A stretch of 64,000 bases of DNA from Lophius americanus. Lineage: Eukaryota; Chordata; Actinopteri; Lophiiformes; Lophiidae. This document shows, one piece after another, positions 11,953 to 24,733 of this stretch. Within the stretch, counting starts at the first letter, position 1. The number at the start of each line of letters is the position of its first letter. The notes beneath the pieces were generated by a model. The model did no database searches. It had not been told where the DNA came from and saw nothing but the letters and a program-made list of their open reading frames with translations. The DNA lies in the NCBI GenBank assembly GCA_037951165.1, contig JBBDHG010000098.1, forward strand, positions 1,718,001 to 1,782,000, read 5' to 3'. The position numbers were made by a program, and so were the translations under genes.

Positions 11953-12224
11953 ATGATGGAATCATATATATTTAAGTTCATCTGCGAGAATCAAGGATCA
12001 GTCGACACTGAATATCTGGTGTGTAACCTCGGCTCTGACTCCACCAATGTGATCATGGGTAACCAGGAGAGGTTCGTTACTTGTATCCCGTTTGGCCAGC
12101 CGAGAGTGGTGGCCAGGACCAGGCTGAGACTCTGCTTCGCCAGAGAGTGTGAGGGGTCCTGCCGGGGGTTACACCTGTGTAAGATCCTCCTCTACGGTGA
12201 ATCCTGTCACTTCAGTCAGCTCAG
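11953..12224 (+). CDS. parp12-like: parp12-like exon 1: N-terminal domain, finger 1 and start of finger 2
   Basis: Two adjacent ATGs (11953, 11956) precede a hydrophobic helix (YIFKFICENQG) that aligns with the first helix of PARP12 and ZAP, so I prefer this start to the in-frame ATG at 11920. Finger 1 reads C-X4-C-X3-C-X3-H within LCFARECEGSCRGLH. The first two cysteines of finger 2 follow (LCKILLYGESC). The exon ends in CAG before GTAAAC, after two bases of an Arg codon. Confidence covers the exon; the exact start codon is less certain. Confidence 0.88.
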
Positions 12225-15200
12225 GTAAACATGCTGCTTCCACTGCCATGATGTCATAACTTCGTAAGGAACCTCCCTTGAGGTTTTTTTTCAATCTTGT
12301 TTTTTTTTTTTTTAAAGACAAGTTCTGCATCGCAAAAGGCAGGAATGGTCTGAAAACCGCGAGTGTGTGTAGCGTGTCTGTTGTCCTTCAGTGTGTGTAT
12401 ATGGTTCCTGCTCATTTCTCAACATAGAAGGGACCTCATTTTGAGGACCACGGCCTAAGTAGGTTTAGTCGTTATTGTTCTTCTGATAAAATTAACCTAC
12501 GTTTTTTAACACCAACTGTCGAAAAGGAAAATAAAACCTTTTAAGCCACGTTCAGTCCTTTATATGTTTATGCTGGCTTTCTGCACACAGGATCGTTATA
12601 TCGTGCATACAAGTGAAACAGATTGTTTTTTTTCTGAAGGGACTTCAAACCCATTTCTCATCAATCAATAACTTTTGAAATGTATTGCAGATGCTTTTGC
12701 ACTGAGAAAAACAACTTTTTTGCTCAGTTTCTGGTTTTTTGTTTTCAGCCACAAAATTTGAACTGTAAACCGCCACATTTTACAAAACTACATTTTATGT
12801 TTGATGATCATTATTGATGATTTAAGTGCAGTATGCATGTGAGGATTTTGTTGTTGTTGTGTGGGACACGTGACAATGATGCAAAATATACTCAAAAATC
12901 TGGAAAATATACTCATAGAGACGGCTGGTGGTTATCGAGGTCTCGTTATATTTTAAGAATACTGTGAGTAAAGCTACAATTCTGAACTGTTTCTAACTTA
13001 GTTCTCACTATCCCAGGATTAATGTCGAAATATCCCATCGACTGACACGTGACCCATTTTAGTAAGACGTTTGAATATTTGTTGCGAAACTGATATTAGT
13101 ATCAATGTTTAGTCTAACCAGCGATGGACTGTACAGAAAAATAAATATGTTTTGAAGTACATAGAGTATAACTCTGAGGTACAATTTTTTTGAAGTACTA
13201 TACCTGAGTGTAATTTGGAGGTACCTGTCAGTGTTTCCATTTTCTGTGTCTTTTTTTATACATTTATTTGACCAGTTCGATGACTTAGTAAAATTATCAA
13301 TACAAACAAATGAACCCAACACATCAGTCACTAAACACCATTCAGGAATATGTTCTTATCCTGAGCGACTATATATGTACAAACCAGCCATATTTCTGAG
13401 CTACACTACAGGTATGTGTGTTTTTTCTCTTCAATGACAGGAGGGGATGCAACTTTTCCCATGACCTGGACTCAGATCACAATCTAAAGGCACTGAGAGA
13501 GCATAAGCTGGAGGGTCTCACCAGGATGGAGCTGCGCTGCCTGATGCTGCAGAGCGACGACAGGCTCCTGCCTCAGGTGAGTCCGACCACACACAGGTCG
13601 AACCCAGAGGAATTTATCAAACGATATTGTTTGCTTACAGAGCGGACTTCAAAATGAGAACTGATTAGTTGCAGGAAACCTAAGATCACTTGGTGAATTT
13701 GTGAATTTTATTGCACGTGTTTTTCCGGTTACTGGTGATGAGGAATTTAAGCATTTGTTGTAAAAACATGTATTTGATTATGACTACCGTGAATAAATGC
13801 ACGAAGAAGTTAAAGAAAGCTGTAACTTAGTGGAAGCAAAATCAGGAGCAGATCCCGGAAATCTTAATAATCGTAACACTCGAGTTCTTTAGAGTATCTA
13901 CTCTGAATAAACATAAGTACACATTTTTTCATGTTGTGGTAATGATGCTGGCTGGAACTAGTGGGGAAAAAACTGGAGGGGCTGTTGATATAATTTATAA
14001 TCTAATTATTATTTAGAATCTAAGGCATTGTCCTTGTATCTGATTGATTTTAACAACCGTTCTGCCTTTTCTCATCCTTCATATACCAGATATGTCATGA
14101 ATACAACATTGGTGATGGGGAGTTCGGCCGCTGTCAAGATTACAATTGCAAGCGACTGCATATATGTGAGAGGTACTTGAATCGTAACTGCAGGTGCAAC
14201 CGGACTCACGATTTTAACGCGCCACAGCCGTTAAAAATTCTGCGGGATTATTATGTGCATTTTGACTTCATTCCCTCCTTGAAGCCAATTTATGCAAATT
14301 TACAAGCTTTGAAGTATTCCACTAAACAGAGAAATAAGGCCATCAACGACAACCATCAACAGCAAGGTGGTTACCAGAGTGACAGGGGCAACAGAGGCAA
14401 TAGAAGAAATCAGGGCAACCGTCAACAGCATCGATTAGCCTCTTCCACTCCCATCCTTGGTCTGTACACTGAAAATGGTCCAAACCAAGGCAACTTTGAC
14501 CGGGAGCAACCAAATTCCTCCACCTTTGAAAGTGTTGCTGCTGTCAATAATACTGCTGAAAACAGTGATGATGGTCAAAACAGAGGAGAAATGCAATATC
14601 TGAATACAACTTCAACATATGTCAGAGGGAGACGCGGCAACCAAGGTAACAGGGATAACGGGGGCAAGTATCGCGGGGTGCAACAAACCCATCAAAGTGA
14701 TGACATCCCTGCTGCCAACGCTGCCTTCAATCAGATGGACTTCAATTATCCAGTAAATACTGAACCTGACGAAGATAACAGCGACCAGAAGCATCATACG
14801 AACGGAAAGGAGAAACAAAGTCCCGTCAGAGGTAAACTGCAAAACTTTCAATAAAACGTTTTTCGTAAAGAGAATTTCTGCTGATAATGGACACTGTATT
14901 GATGAGGGTAAATAATGAGAACAGTAATAATCCCATTTATTTTGCATACTCTGTTGGAATCGCTGACATTGTGCTCGTTTTATGACAGCTGTGCTTCCAG
15001 ATCAATGTGTTAGTGCAGAAGATAAGATTCCGTACAGATGGGAAGTCAGAGAGAACGACCAGTTGACTGCCATGCCTGATAATGAGGCGACTGACAAGGA
15101 CTTCTGTGACCCTATAAACGCTTACAGGTGAGATTTGCTTGGGATCAGAGTTCTGGGAGGATATGTAAGATTTAAATCTCAACTAACAATTTCCAGTCTC

Positions 15201-18200
15201 AGCCTTCAGTAAAGCCAATCCTCTTCCTCTTGTTTCATTGCAGCTCTTTTGTTGTATTGTGTTAATGTTTTGTGCCAGCAGTACCACGCAACCATCAGAC
15301 GAAGCGTCTATGTACATGTAGTTACATGGGCCATGTGCCGACTCAACTGGAAATACAATTTTGAATGTTCTCATTTTTCTGTGTTTACTAGCAGCAGAAC
15401 TGCTGTGTGTTTGGACACGATGACCTGTGGACCGAACGACTTGGAAGAACCACGACTCTCTACATCCACCACAGGGTGCATTGTGTTCCGGAAGTATGAT
15501 TTCGGAAGTAGGAAGACGGAAGCTTCAGCTGTGAGTAATGTCCAGCTCCACATACCATATGGTGCAGGGGCCATGTTTGTTTGTTTATATGAAAAGTATA
15601 ACCCACCCTTTTGAGGATGTAAACGTGTTCAGAAAACTCAGGAAACGTTTCTCCCCGTTAAACCCGACAAGAAGTTGGACATTGTGATTAGCTTTCCCTT
15701 TATTTTTACCGTTTTATAATAATTTTCCAAACGTTGCACTTGAACAAAATCCTCCCAGAGAATAAACCTACGTGAAATTTACTCAAGATAATCACAACAT
15801 CAAGATGTATCAACTAAGGGGGTGTATCAACTAAGGGGGTGTATCAACTAAGGGGGTGTATCAACTAAGGGGGTGTATCAACTAAGGGGGTGTATCAACT
15901 AAGGGGGTGTATCAACTAAGGGCGTCTGCACTGAGTGTTCTGAATTTCTCTGTCAGAACTGTCATGAACGTTCTCAGCAGTTTCAGCAACAGCAGCTCTT
16001 CTGTGGGATCAGACAACATGGGCTAACTGTTACGTCATTCTACTCTTTAACACCTAACCCTGTGGCGCCTTGCTACTCTTCACAGCACAGCATTCAATGT
16101 CATGTATCATTGGACCGGACTGTCCTGCACCGACACTTAACCGCGATACAAATCCTATTCATACATAAACACATTCCGGTCAATCTCTTGTAAATATTTA
16201 TTTTATTACCCTTTTAGTATTCTCTGTTCATTTGTATTTTACCTCAGGATTTTATAATGTCCGTTTGTGTATTTTGTGTGATTGTAACACATGTATGCTG
16301 CCATAAAACTATAATAGGGATGAATAAAGTCCCTTTCTTAAGGGAACACTCTATTAATCTGTTATTTTATCTTATCTTATATTGTTTTTTATAGATCACA
16401 ACATTGTAAGTGAGTGACCTCTCGCTGGTTATTTTAAACGGTGTTTATATATTTCTCGGGGTTAGTTTCAGTTGCTTGATTTCTTGATACAGTTACTAAA
16501 ACAACAATTTTTCGATTATTCAGAATATGGAATTTTTCTTCTTAAATAATGTTTAAATAAAAATGAAATGCTTTTATCTGCTTTTGCTTTGTAGCACATT
16601 GAGATTTGATCCAAATGTAAAGTGCTTTATAAATTAAATGTATTATTATTATTGTTATTATACAATTACTAAATGGCTCTTATTTAGCTTCCATTTTTTA
16701 AATCTGGCTTTAGAATGTTCTAGGCACGTGCCCACTAAGAATTAAGACGACAAAGATCAATACTTCTTTCTAAATAAGCCGTTTAACAAACTTTAATAAG
16801 ACTGTTAAACCAAACAGGTTACTATGAAAACAGTATATTTGTTGAACTGGAATTTAGTTTCTCATTATTCCTCTATTTGGCACATCACCGCTGATACAAA
16901 AGACTAATAATATGTATAAATAAAAATGTATTTAAAAAGTTACAAATGTTTCTCTGGAATCAAATTAAACATCCATGTAAATTTATAAAAAAAATAGATA
17001 AACAGGACAGAAAAAAATATATGCAGTTGTAATGCAACATTAAAGATGGTAAAATTGGGGCACATTTGTAACGGTAAGAACATCATGATTTTATAATAGT
17101 TATTTGGTACAATCGACATCATTTACCATTCCCTTACATTTCAAAATAATGTTAAACCTAACAGAAACGTGTAGTACATTTCTTTTAACACTGTGCTAGC
17201 TAACTAGCTAGCTTACAGAGTCGTCGTCGTCTAGAGAGCCAACCTGCTGCAGCTTCACGTCCTCCACGCCACGACACGTCGGCTTTGCAAATCTTTGCTA
17301 AATGGACTCTGTTGAGGTTAACATGCTCCCACGCCTCGGATATTTTCTGTCCTGACGGTGTTGCCATGGCGCTACTGTCTTTACTTCCTTCCTTCCTTAC
17401 GCGGTGTCAGAGGTGGTGTCTGGCTCCAGGACCGTGAACGGTAGTCATCGATTCAACGTTACTACGATTCGACACGGAAATCCATTGACAACTCATTTCA
17501 TCATCAATTTCTGTCAGTAACGTAAATTACTCCTCGTAACGTTACTCCCTGGCCTAGTGGAGGTCCACCTCGGAGCCAGACTATGTCTGGAGCTCCGCTT
17601 CCACGGGGAACATGGAAGCATTTCGGCAGCTATGAGGTCATGACCAAATACTGTCCTGTGTCTGAGCAGTGGGGTTGGAGGAGAGCTCCCTGTTTTGCTT
17701 AAATATATGATATATATACGTGTGAATAATGTCGTAAAACGACCATAACTGACCAAAATGTCATAAAACGACCATAACTGACCAAAATTGCGCGACATAG
17801 GTCAAAGTAGAATTTCGCCCATTGTGGTGTCACCAAAAACAGAGACTATTGGACTACTTTTACTCTTTGTGACCACTTTGTGTCTGTTATCCTTTGACCA
17901 GTACAAGCGTTGCCTTCATCCCAGTCTTCGTTAGACCACATTGGTAGGTAATGATCGTTGAAAAGTGGGAACACCCAAATCATCAGACCTACAATCCTGG
18001 AACCGCTGTGACTTTGTCAAAGTCGCTCAGATTGCCTTTCTTTTTTTCCTATTTCCAACCCATTACCTTCAAGGACAAAAGATTTTCTTCCCAGCAACTG
18101 ACAGGTACAGTCGTAAAAGATAATCAGTTCGATTCCAGGCAGCCGGTCTGGGACCTGCGTAGACTCCAGTAGGTGCAGAGGGGCGGGAACTCATTGAATG

Positions 18201-21200
18201 GTTTAATAATAGACAGTGAAAACCCATATTGCATGAAATCCATTCAAATAGTGTGATCAATTTACTTTATATCCGTACTAATCGGTATTTATTATTTAAT
18301 TACAAAAAATGATTGCCTTTTCCACTCGACTATACTTTACGCACTTTAATATTTTGTTGTTTCAGCGAAGGAGGCGGACAAGTAAGAAAAAACCCACATA
18401 ATTTGATAAAACCTAGGGGACATAGGGGAACATTCAGCAGCTGAAGACACAGATATCGCATTCAGGAAAATAACATATACAAAAACAAATGTAAATAAAT
18501 GGATAACACGTAAATTCAGACAGTGGACACGCTCCGAGTAAATGCTAATGTTGCTAACTGCTAATTGTGTATAAGAGTTAATGGATTTTGAAGATAATTT
18601 TGTTTCAGTAGTTATTGATTTTGTTTTGCTTTTAGCTGTTAAGCTATGTGTGAAATATCCTGAAATAAGGACGTTCCGTATTTTTTCTTCCGCTTTTTTT
18701 CTTCCGCGTCGCCACAGTGGATCCATCTATCTCTTTCTCACCAACCAACTGCATTTCCTCTCTCCCCACAAGGACTTTCCGTATCGTTAATCTGCAAAAA
18801 TAACATTACAACTAATGAGGACTATCTCTTGATCATTGTAATGCTGATCGCCTCCAGACTAGGAAAAAAAGAACATCGTCTTGGAGCTACAGATTTCAGA
18901 CTTCTAGAGGAAATGTGAACAAAGCATGGGAATTATAGAGTAGAATTCTGCATAATACACCTCATATGTGTTACCCTATGTGTGTATCGGTTAAATTTCA
19001 CATATGCACATTATACAACACATGGGACTTCTTGAATACATGGAGATTCAACTCTCTGTCTATCTTGTATTTATACTTCACTTAAAAATGTGTATATTTT
19101 TATTTCTACTCTTTTTATATTATATTCACCACTGTCACTGTTCAATGTTCATGAGCAGCTAAAAAAAACTCAATTTCCCCGGTGTATCTATCGGTGTGTG
19201 TATCTATTCTACCCGTCTATTCTGTAACACAAAAATAAATGAAATCAGTTTAGATGATTGTGGACAGACAGACCTAGTTCACATAATTCCTCATGTGCAT
19301 TCCTTCACACAATTTTCATTCAAGTACTGAATATTGGGAAATATAAATTTGGTGTATTTGATATTCGGTTCTGATCAATGAAACCAAGTTCTTTGCCCAT
19401 TTGATATGTCATGGAACCGTCAAATGTTGGATGAAGTAGTATACGAGCCCAAAAATATACAGGTTTAGGTATCCTACCGGTGTGATCTTGGGATCCAAAG
19501 GGTTACTGGCAGACTAAACGTCACTGTGCTTTTGAGTTATACAACCGATACATTTCGTGTCACGTGGTTTCTCCAGTTTTTGTCATACAGACAAACGTGA
19601 GTGCGGTCAGGATCAGTGTCTTTCTGACTTCGGCTCTCAGTAGTTATAATGTTATGGCTGATCCGAATTCCACACTAAATGGCTTCTGGTGGGTCTTTTG
19701 TTTTTTTTTAGTAAATATTTTCTCTGTGTTGTTTGGCAGGATATTGGACACAAACCTGCAGACATGGACAGCTCTAAACTGGAGCAGAAGTTTCTGGACA
19801 AAAACAAAGATGTCGTAGAGTTCAAAGCCGGGTCACAGTCAAATTTGCTCAGTTCCTATGGTGAAAAATCTGCCTGTCTTTACATTTTTGTGCATTTCCA
19901 AAACATTAAACCAGTATTCTACATTCAGGTGTTCGTCTTCTCCTCAGACATGATTAAAACAAACAAGCAGTGCAGCACCAAGACTGCTGTGACGAGACGG
20001 CCTATCAAAGAAGAGACAGTGAGGTAGGACCAATATTTATCTCATTCATCTTTCCCACCTTTAAAAACATTTGATTCTACATGGAGTAACACCAATATGC
20101 TTTCTGTCCCAAGACGGGATCTTGGACAGGTGACTTTTGCCCCTCCACCTGTCAACTGGGACAAGACTCAGATTCCTGAAACAGGATACAAGGTAGTGAG
20201 ACTCAAGCAAACCTTTAATTGCATGATAAACAAAACCACCTTTTCAGTCAGTCTGCATGGGTATTACATTATCACCCATACGTACTACATTTAATTTATT
20301 TACAAACTGTTAGATATGAAAAAACAGTGTTGGGTTTTGTTGCTGCAAACATTTCAATCTAACAAAATATGGCACGGTGAAGGTTAATGATTTTTGAATT
20401 GTCACTAAATTATAGAACAGTGGAAACATTTGAAAACATTTTTTTTTTTTTTTATTCTTCGGGTATTTTGTTTTAACTGGCACCTGGCAGTAGTTAGGTA
20501 CCATCACCAGAAGGAGGCAGTATTGCGGCTACAAGCGCCACGATGGTGCTGGTCAGAAGGGTATGGCGCTCTTTCAACCCCAGAAACATTCTAAAGCTGA
20601 CAAAACATTTCAATCTGGCACTAATTTGGAATATCAAAGAAGCTAGACGCTTACCTGTTTGTAATGTGAGGTGGGATATTTGTTTGAAGTTTTGGATATT
20701 CCCAGGTCAAACTGAAGAGGGTGGACCAAAAAAGACTTCCCCCTAACCAGTTCCAGTGCTGGTCCGGTGCCAGAACATTATTTTGGATCTTTGCCAAAAA
20801 AAACATGCTCAACATTTGATGCTAGAGTGCAAACATGTTGCCTCTCTCTCAAACACTACAACAAATGAAAACTCTTAAGTCGGTGTCTGGTGGGTGGGAT
20901 GGATTCTTACCAACCAACTGTTGAGGTAATTTTCATTAAAGAAAAAGTTTTAATCCTTTGTACACGTACAACAACTTAAATACAACCATGGACGTCAGCG
21001 CTAAAATACAGTTGTGTTCTGCTGAGGAGACATTATTTTCTCCTTGTGGCAATCGGGCGTGAGTATTGCTGCTGGCGTGGCTCTGGTTCCTCTTCAGCAG
21101 TGATGGATAAAGCAGGATGTACTATCTTGTATCCCAGTCAAGTTACTCATTGTGGACTGAAAATGGCTCCCACCAAAAGGAGCATATACATGTTCTGCAA

Positions 21201-24200
21201 TGGAAATATAACATCTTTCTGTCTTTGCTCTGTGTTTATCAGAGGGTCTCCCTTGACCACTCCTCAAATGAGTTCAAAGAGATCAAGGCTCTTTTCTGTG
21301 CGACCGTGACAGACTGTGATGTCACCACAATCGAGAGGATTCAGAACAAGGCCCGTTGGGAAGTATTTCAGCGGTAAGTATGTGATTTCCATGTGTTGTG
21401 AGCAGTAAATCTTTGTAGTCAGGTTCTTGTCTTTGCTCAGAACCCTCACTGTCAGGGTGTTAAAATGAGATTGGCGCCATTTTTAAACCCCATCTTGCAC
21501 ACAAATCCACAAACGTGGGTCGTTGTCATTGTAAATTGACATTGAATATAAAATCAGTCCTTCAGTAATGATTTAGATGGAATAATGCTTCAGGGCTATG
21601 TGAACGGACCCACTGACAATAAAAGACAGATGTTAGTGGCTTTTTCTGTCGTGTGTGAAATTCATCCATCTTGATATAAAACTCTTAACGTGGTGTCCTG
21701 AGGATCTCCTCCCACATCTGGATCAGGACATCACTGATCTCTTTCTACTTGGTTGCGTCTGATGCAGCTATACATAACGTCCAAGAGGTCAATTGGATTC
21801 AGGTCTTGGGAACATGAGGATATGTCAACGGCATCAATACCTTCATCATCCAGTAACTGTCTAGACCACGTGTCAAACTCAAGGGAACCCACATCCGGCC
21901 GGCACAGCAATTATACACAACCTTAAGGCAATATCTAATATTTATAATAACTGGCCAGCTGGCATACAGCAAAACGGCAGATATACTATAAATCCCAGAA
22001 TGCACTGCGAAAACCGGCGCGTCAATCAAGAGAGCCAGCGATTCTCACCACTCCTCTGTTGTCAGATTAACTGGCGAGGTGTGTTCATGACCGTCGTTCA
22101 ACATGTTTCAGTGCTGTTGCGTTAAAAACAAGAAAACAAATTGAGTTGCCTACATTTAATGTGAAATTAAGCTGCAGGCTGTTCATGAACCTTACTGTTT
22201 TCTGAGGAGCTGCTGCTCCTGACTGCAGGAGCAGACGTCAAGGAGCAGCATTCTACTTTAACTGTTTATCGCTGACATGAGAAAGAAACGCCGAATCAGC
22301 CCAGCCAATTTCCAAGGGTCATTTAAAGTTCCTTTATCTTGATATTGTTAATTAAAAACCGATTGGTGTTAGAGACATTTGTAACGTTTAAAATGTAGTT
22401 TTCTGGCTGTTATTGATGCCTGTGAATAAAACCTTTTCATCTGAAATTATTCTGTGAAACTGCTGATACAGAGGCAGACATAAATATGAGTTCTACAGAT
22501 CTAGTTTGAATTGAATCTGTAATTTGAGTTTTTTCTATTCTGTTGGTTTGTTCAGAATTCTATAAAATTAGAAGACAAAATAAGAATAAATTTCTCATAA
22601 TACCACAGATTCAACATGGCCAATTTTACTCCTGTTCGGCCCTCGATTTGGACTCCATTTTTAATTTTGGTGCCCTCTGTGATTGAGTTTGACACCCCTG
22701 GTCTAAACATAGTTGGTTTCGTGAGGCAGGGTTTTGCACCAGTCTAAGGTCTGACAGTGGGTCTGAGGATCTAATCCCGGTACCCAACAGTAGTCAGTGC
22801 ATCTTTGGCTAACGTGGAAGTCTGTGTGACACTCCGAGAATGCCAGACAAGCTGCATGGTCCTGGGCGGTGAGTGCTGGGCTCATTAGAGTACCTCAGAC
22901 CCTCATGGTGTCATATTCTGGTTAGAAACATGCACACCAGTAGACCGCTGGAGGTCATTTTGTCGAGGCCTCAACTGTAGTTCAGGATGTCATCATCATT
23001 CTGTTATTCTGATTTGAGTGGAGAGTTAAACTAGACTAGAGCGCAATAGCATGGGTCATTGTCAAAGTCAAACATCACTGTTGTCACATTTTGGTTCTAA
23101 TGAAAACAGAGAGCCCAATATCTGGGAGGAGGCATATTGTTCACTGCAGTCGCAGCAACCGTTCTTGTGACGTCCCATTTGGGATGTGCCATCTTGGAGC
23201 AGCAGGACTTCCTTTGCAACCCGCCTGGGCCGCTGTGTACTGCATCATGCTACCAGTGATGACGAGTGCTAGAATATGTAAAACCGTAGAAAATCAGTCA
23301 GGAAGCTTGAGTAGAGAGATATTCTTTGGCTACCACTTGCAGAGCTATTCCCTTTTTGGAGCGTGTTCTTGTTGTTGCCTCTCCTGTCCACCTGTTGTTC
23401 CTTTCATTTGTAACAAAGCAGTCGAAACTGAAACAGCATCGTTTACGTTTCCTAATTGGACAGATTGATATCCCAGAAGTTAAACTGACTCTGTTATGCA
23501 GTGAGAATGAAGTGTTCTCTTAGTTTCTATTACTAGTGTTTTAACTAGAAGAGTTAATCTAGATACTTTCCACGTGTGCATACAGTGGCTGCTTTTCAGC
23601 AAAAGTTACATCTTAAATTCTCACTTTACATCCACTTAATTCAAGTTTCATGGTGTGTTTTGTTGAGAAAAGGCAGAAAACCCTGATGACGAGCAGGAAT
23701 GGTGGGCTCCGCGTGAGGGAGAAAAGGCTTTTCCATGGCACTGACAATAATTACGTGGAGGTCCTCTGCGAAAGCAACTTTTGGGATCTGTGCGGAACTC
23801 ATGGGACTGCTTATGGCAAAGGTGAGTTGATGGGCAAATGATTGGATAACAGAAGATGTGCTGTCGCTGCAGCATCCTTACTCAATCAGTTATTAAACCA
23901 ATCCTGACATGTTAGCTTCTTTGTCAGTAAACAGTTTATGGCCAAAATGATAGTTCTGATTAATTTGATCAGATACTACCCATGAGAGGTGGAGGTAATC
24001 AAACTTTCAAAAAAGGCCCAATTGATCACACACCTTCCTTCGGCCTTCATTACTCTTGGTGTTTATTGGGCATGACATGAAATTGAATACTTGAGGATGT
24101 CAGAGAACGTATAAACTCAGAGCTCACACCTTCACCAAGGCAGATCCTACAATTGTCTGTTCAGCCATGACCCATGCTCCAACCGCCCACAGATTTCAGT

Positions 24201-24702
24201 GGAAATTAGTTTTCATGTAATACTAAGGAAATTGGAAAAAGTCTCCAGGATCTGACTCCACACCAAAATTGTTCCCTTTCATGAAATCCCTCCCCTCAGT
24301 TTCCAAGTTCTTGTGTGAACACATGATCATTGTAATGCTCCTAGTATCATTCCACAGAGAGATCTATGACATCACCGTACCCTAACCCAAAAATCATAAT
24401 TCTCTCTCTTTGTCCAAACCTAGGTAGTTACTTCGCTCGAGATGCCAAGTTAGCTCACAGGTACACCAGCAACTCGGTCGTCAAATCCATGTTCATCGCA
24501 CGGGTGCTGGTGGGACACTACACCAAGGGGTCCAAGAATTACTGTCAGCCTCCGTCTAAGGACGGCCAGGACCTAAACTTCTATGACAGCTGTGTAGACG
24601 ACGTTGAAAACCCCTCCATATATGTTGTGTTTGAGAAGCGCCAGATCTACCCAGAGTACCTGCTGCAGTATAAAACCCCGTACAGGCTCTTTTCAGCACC
24701 GG

Positions 24703-24733
<31 letters not shown>

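Larger units (their letters stand above)
15531..19739 (+). other. parp12-like intron 5 (4.2 kb)
   Basis: The largest intron of the gene if no exon was missed. It holds the 17-bp minisatellite, two retroposon-type tails (near 16,300-16,380 and 16,590-16,660) and one copy of an unnamed 500-base dispersed repeat (17,705-18,205). I looked for a tryptophan-rich WWE exon here and did not find one. Confidence 0.6.
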
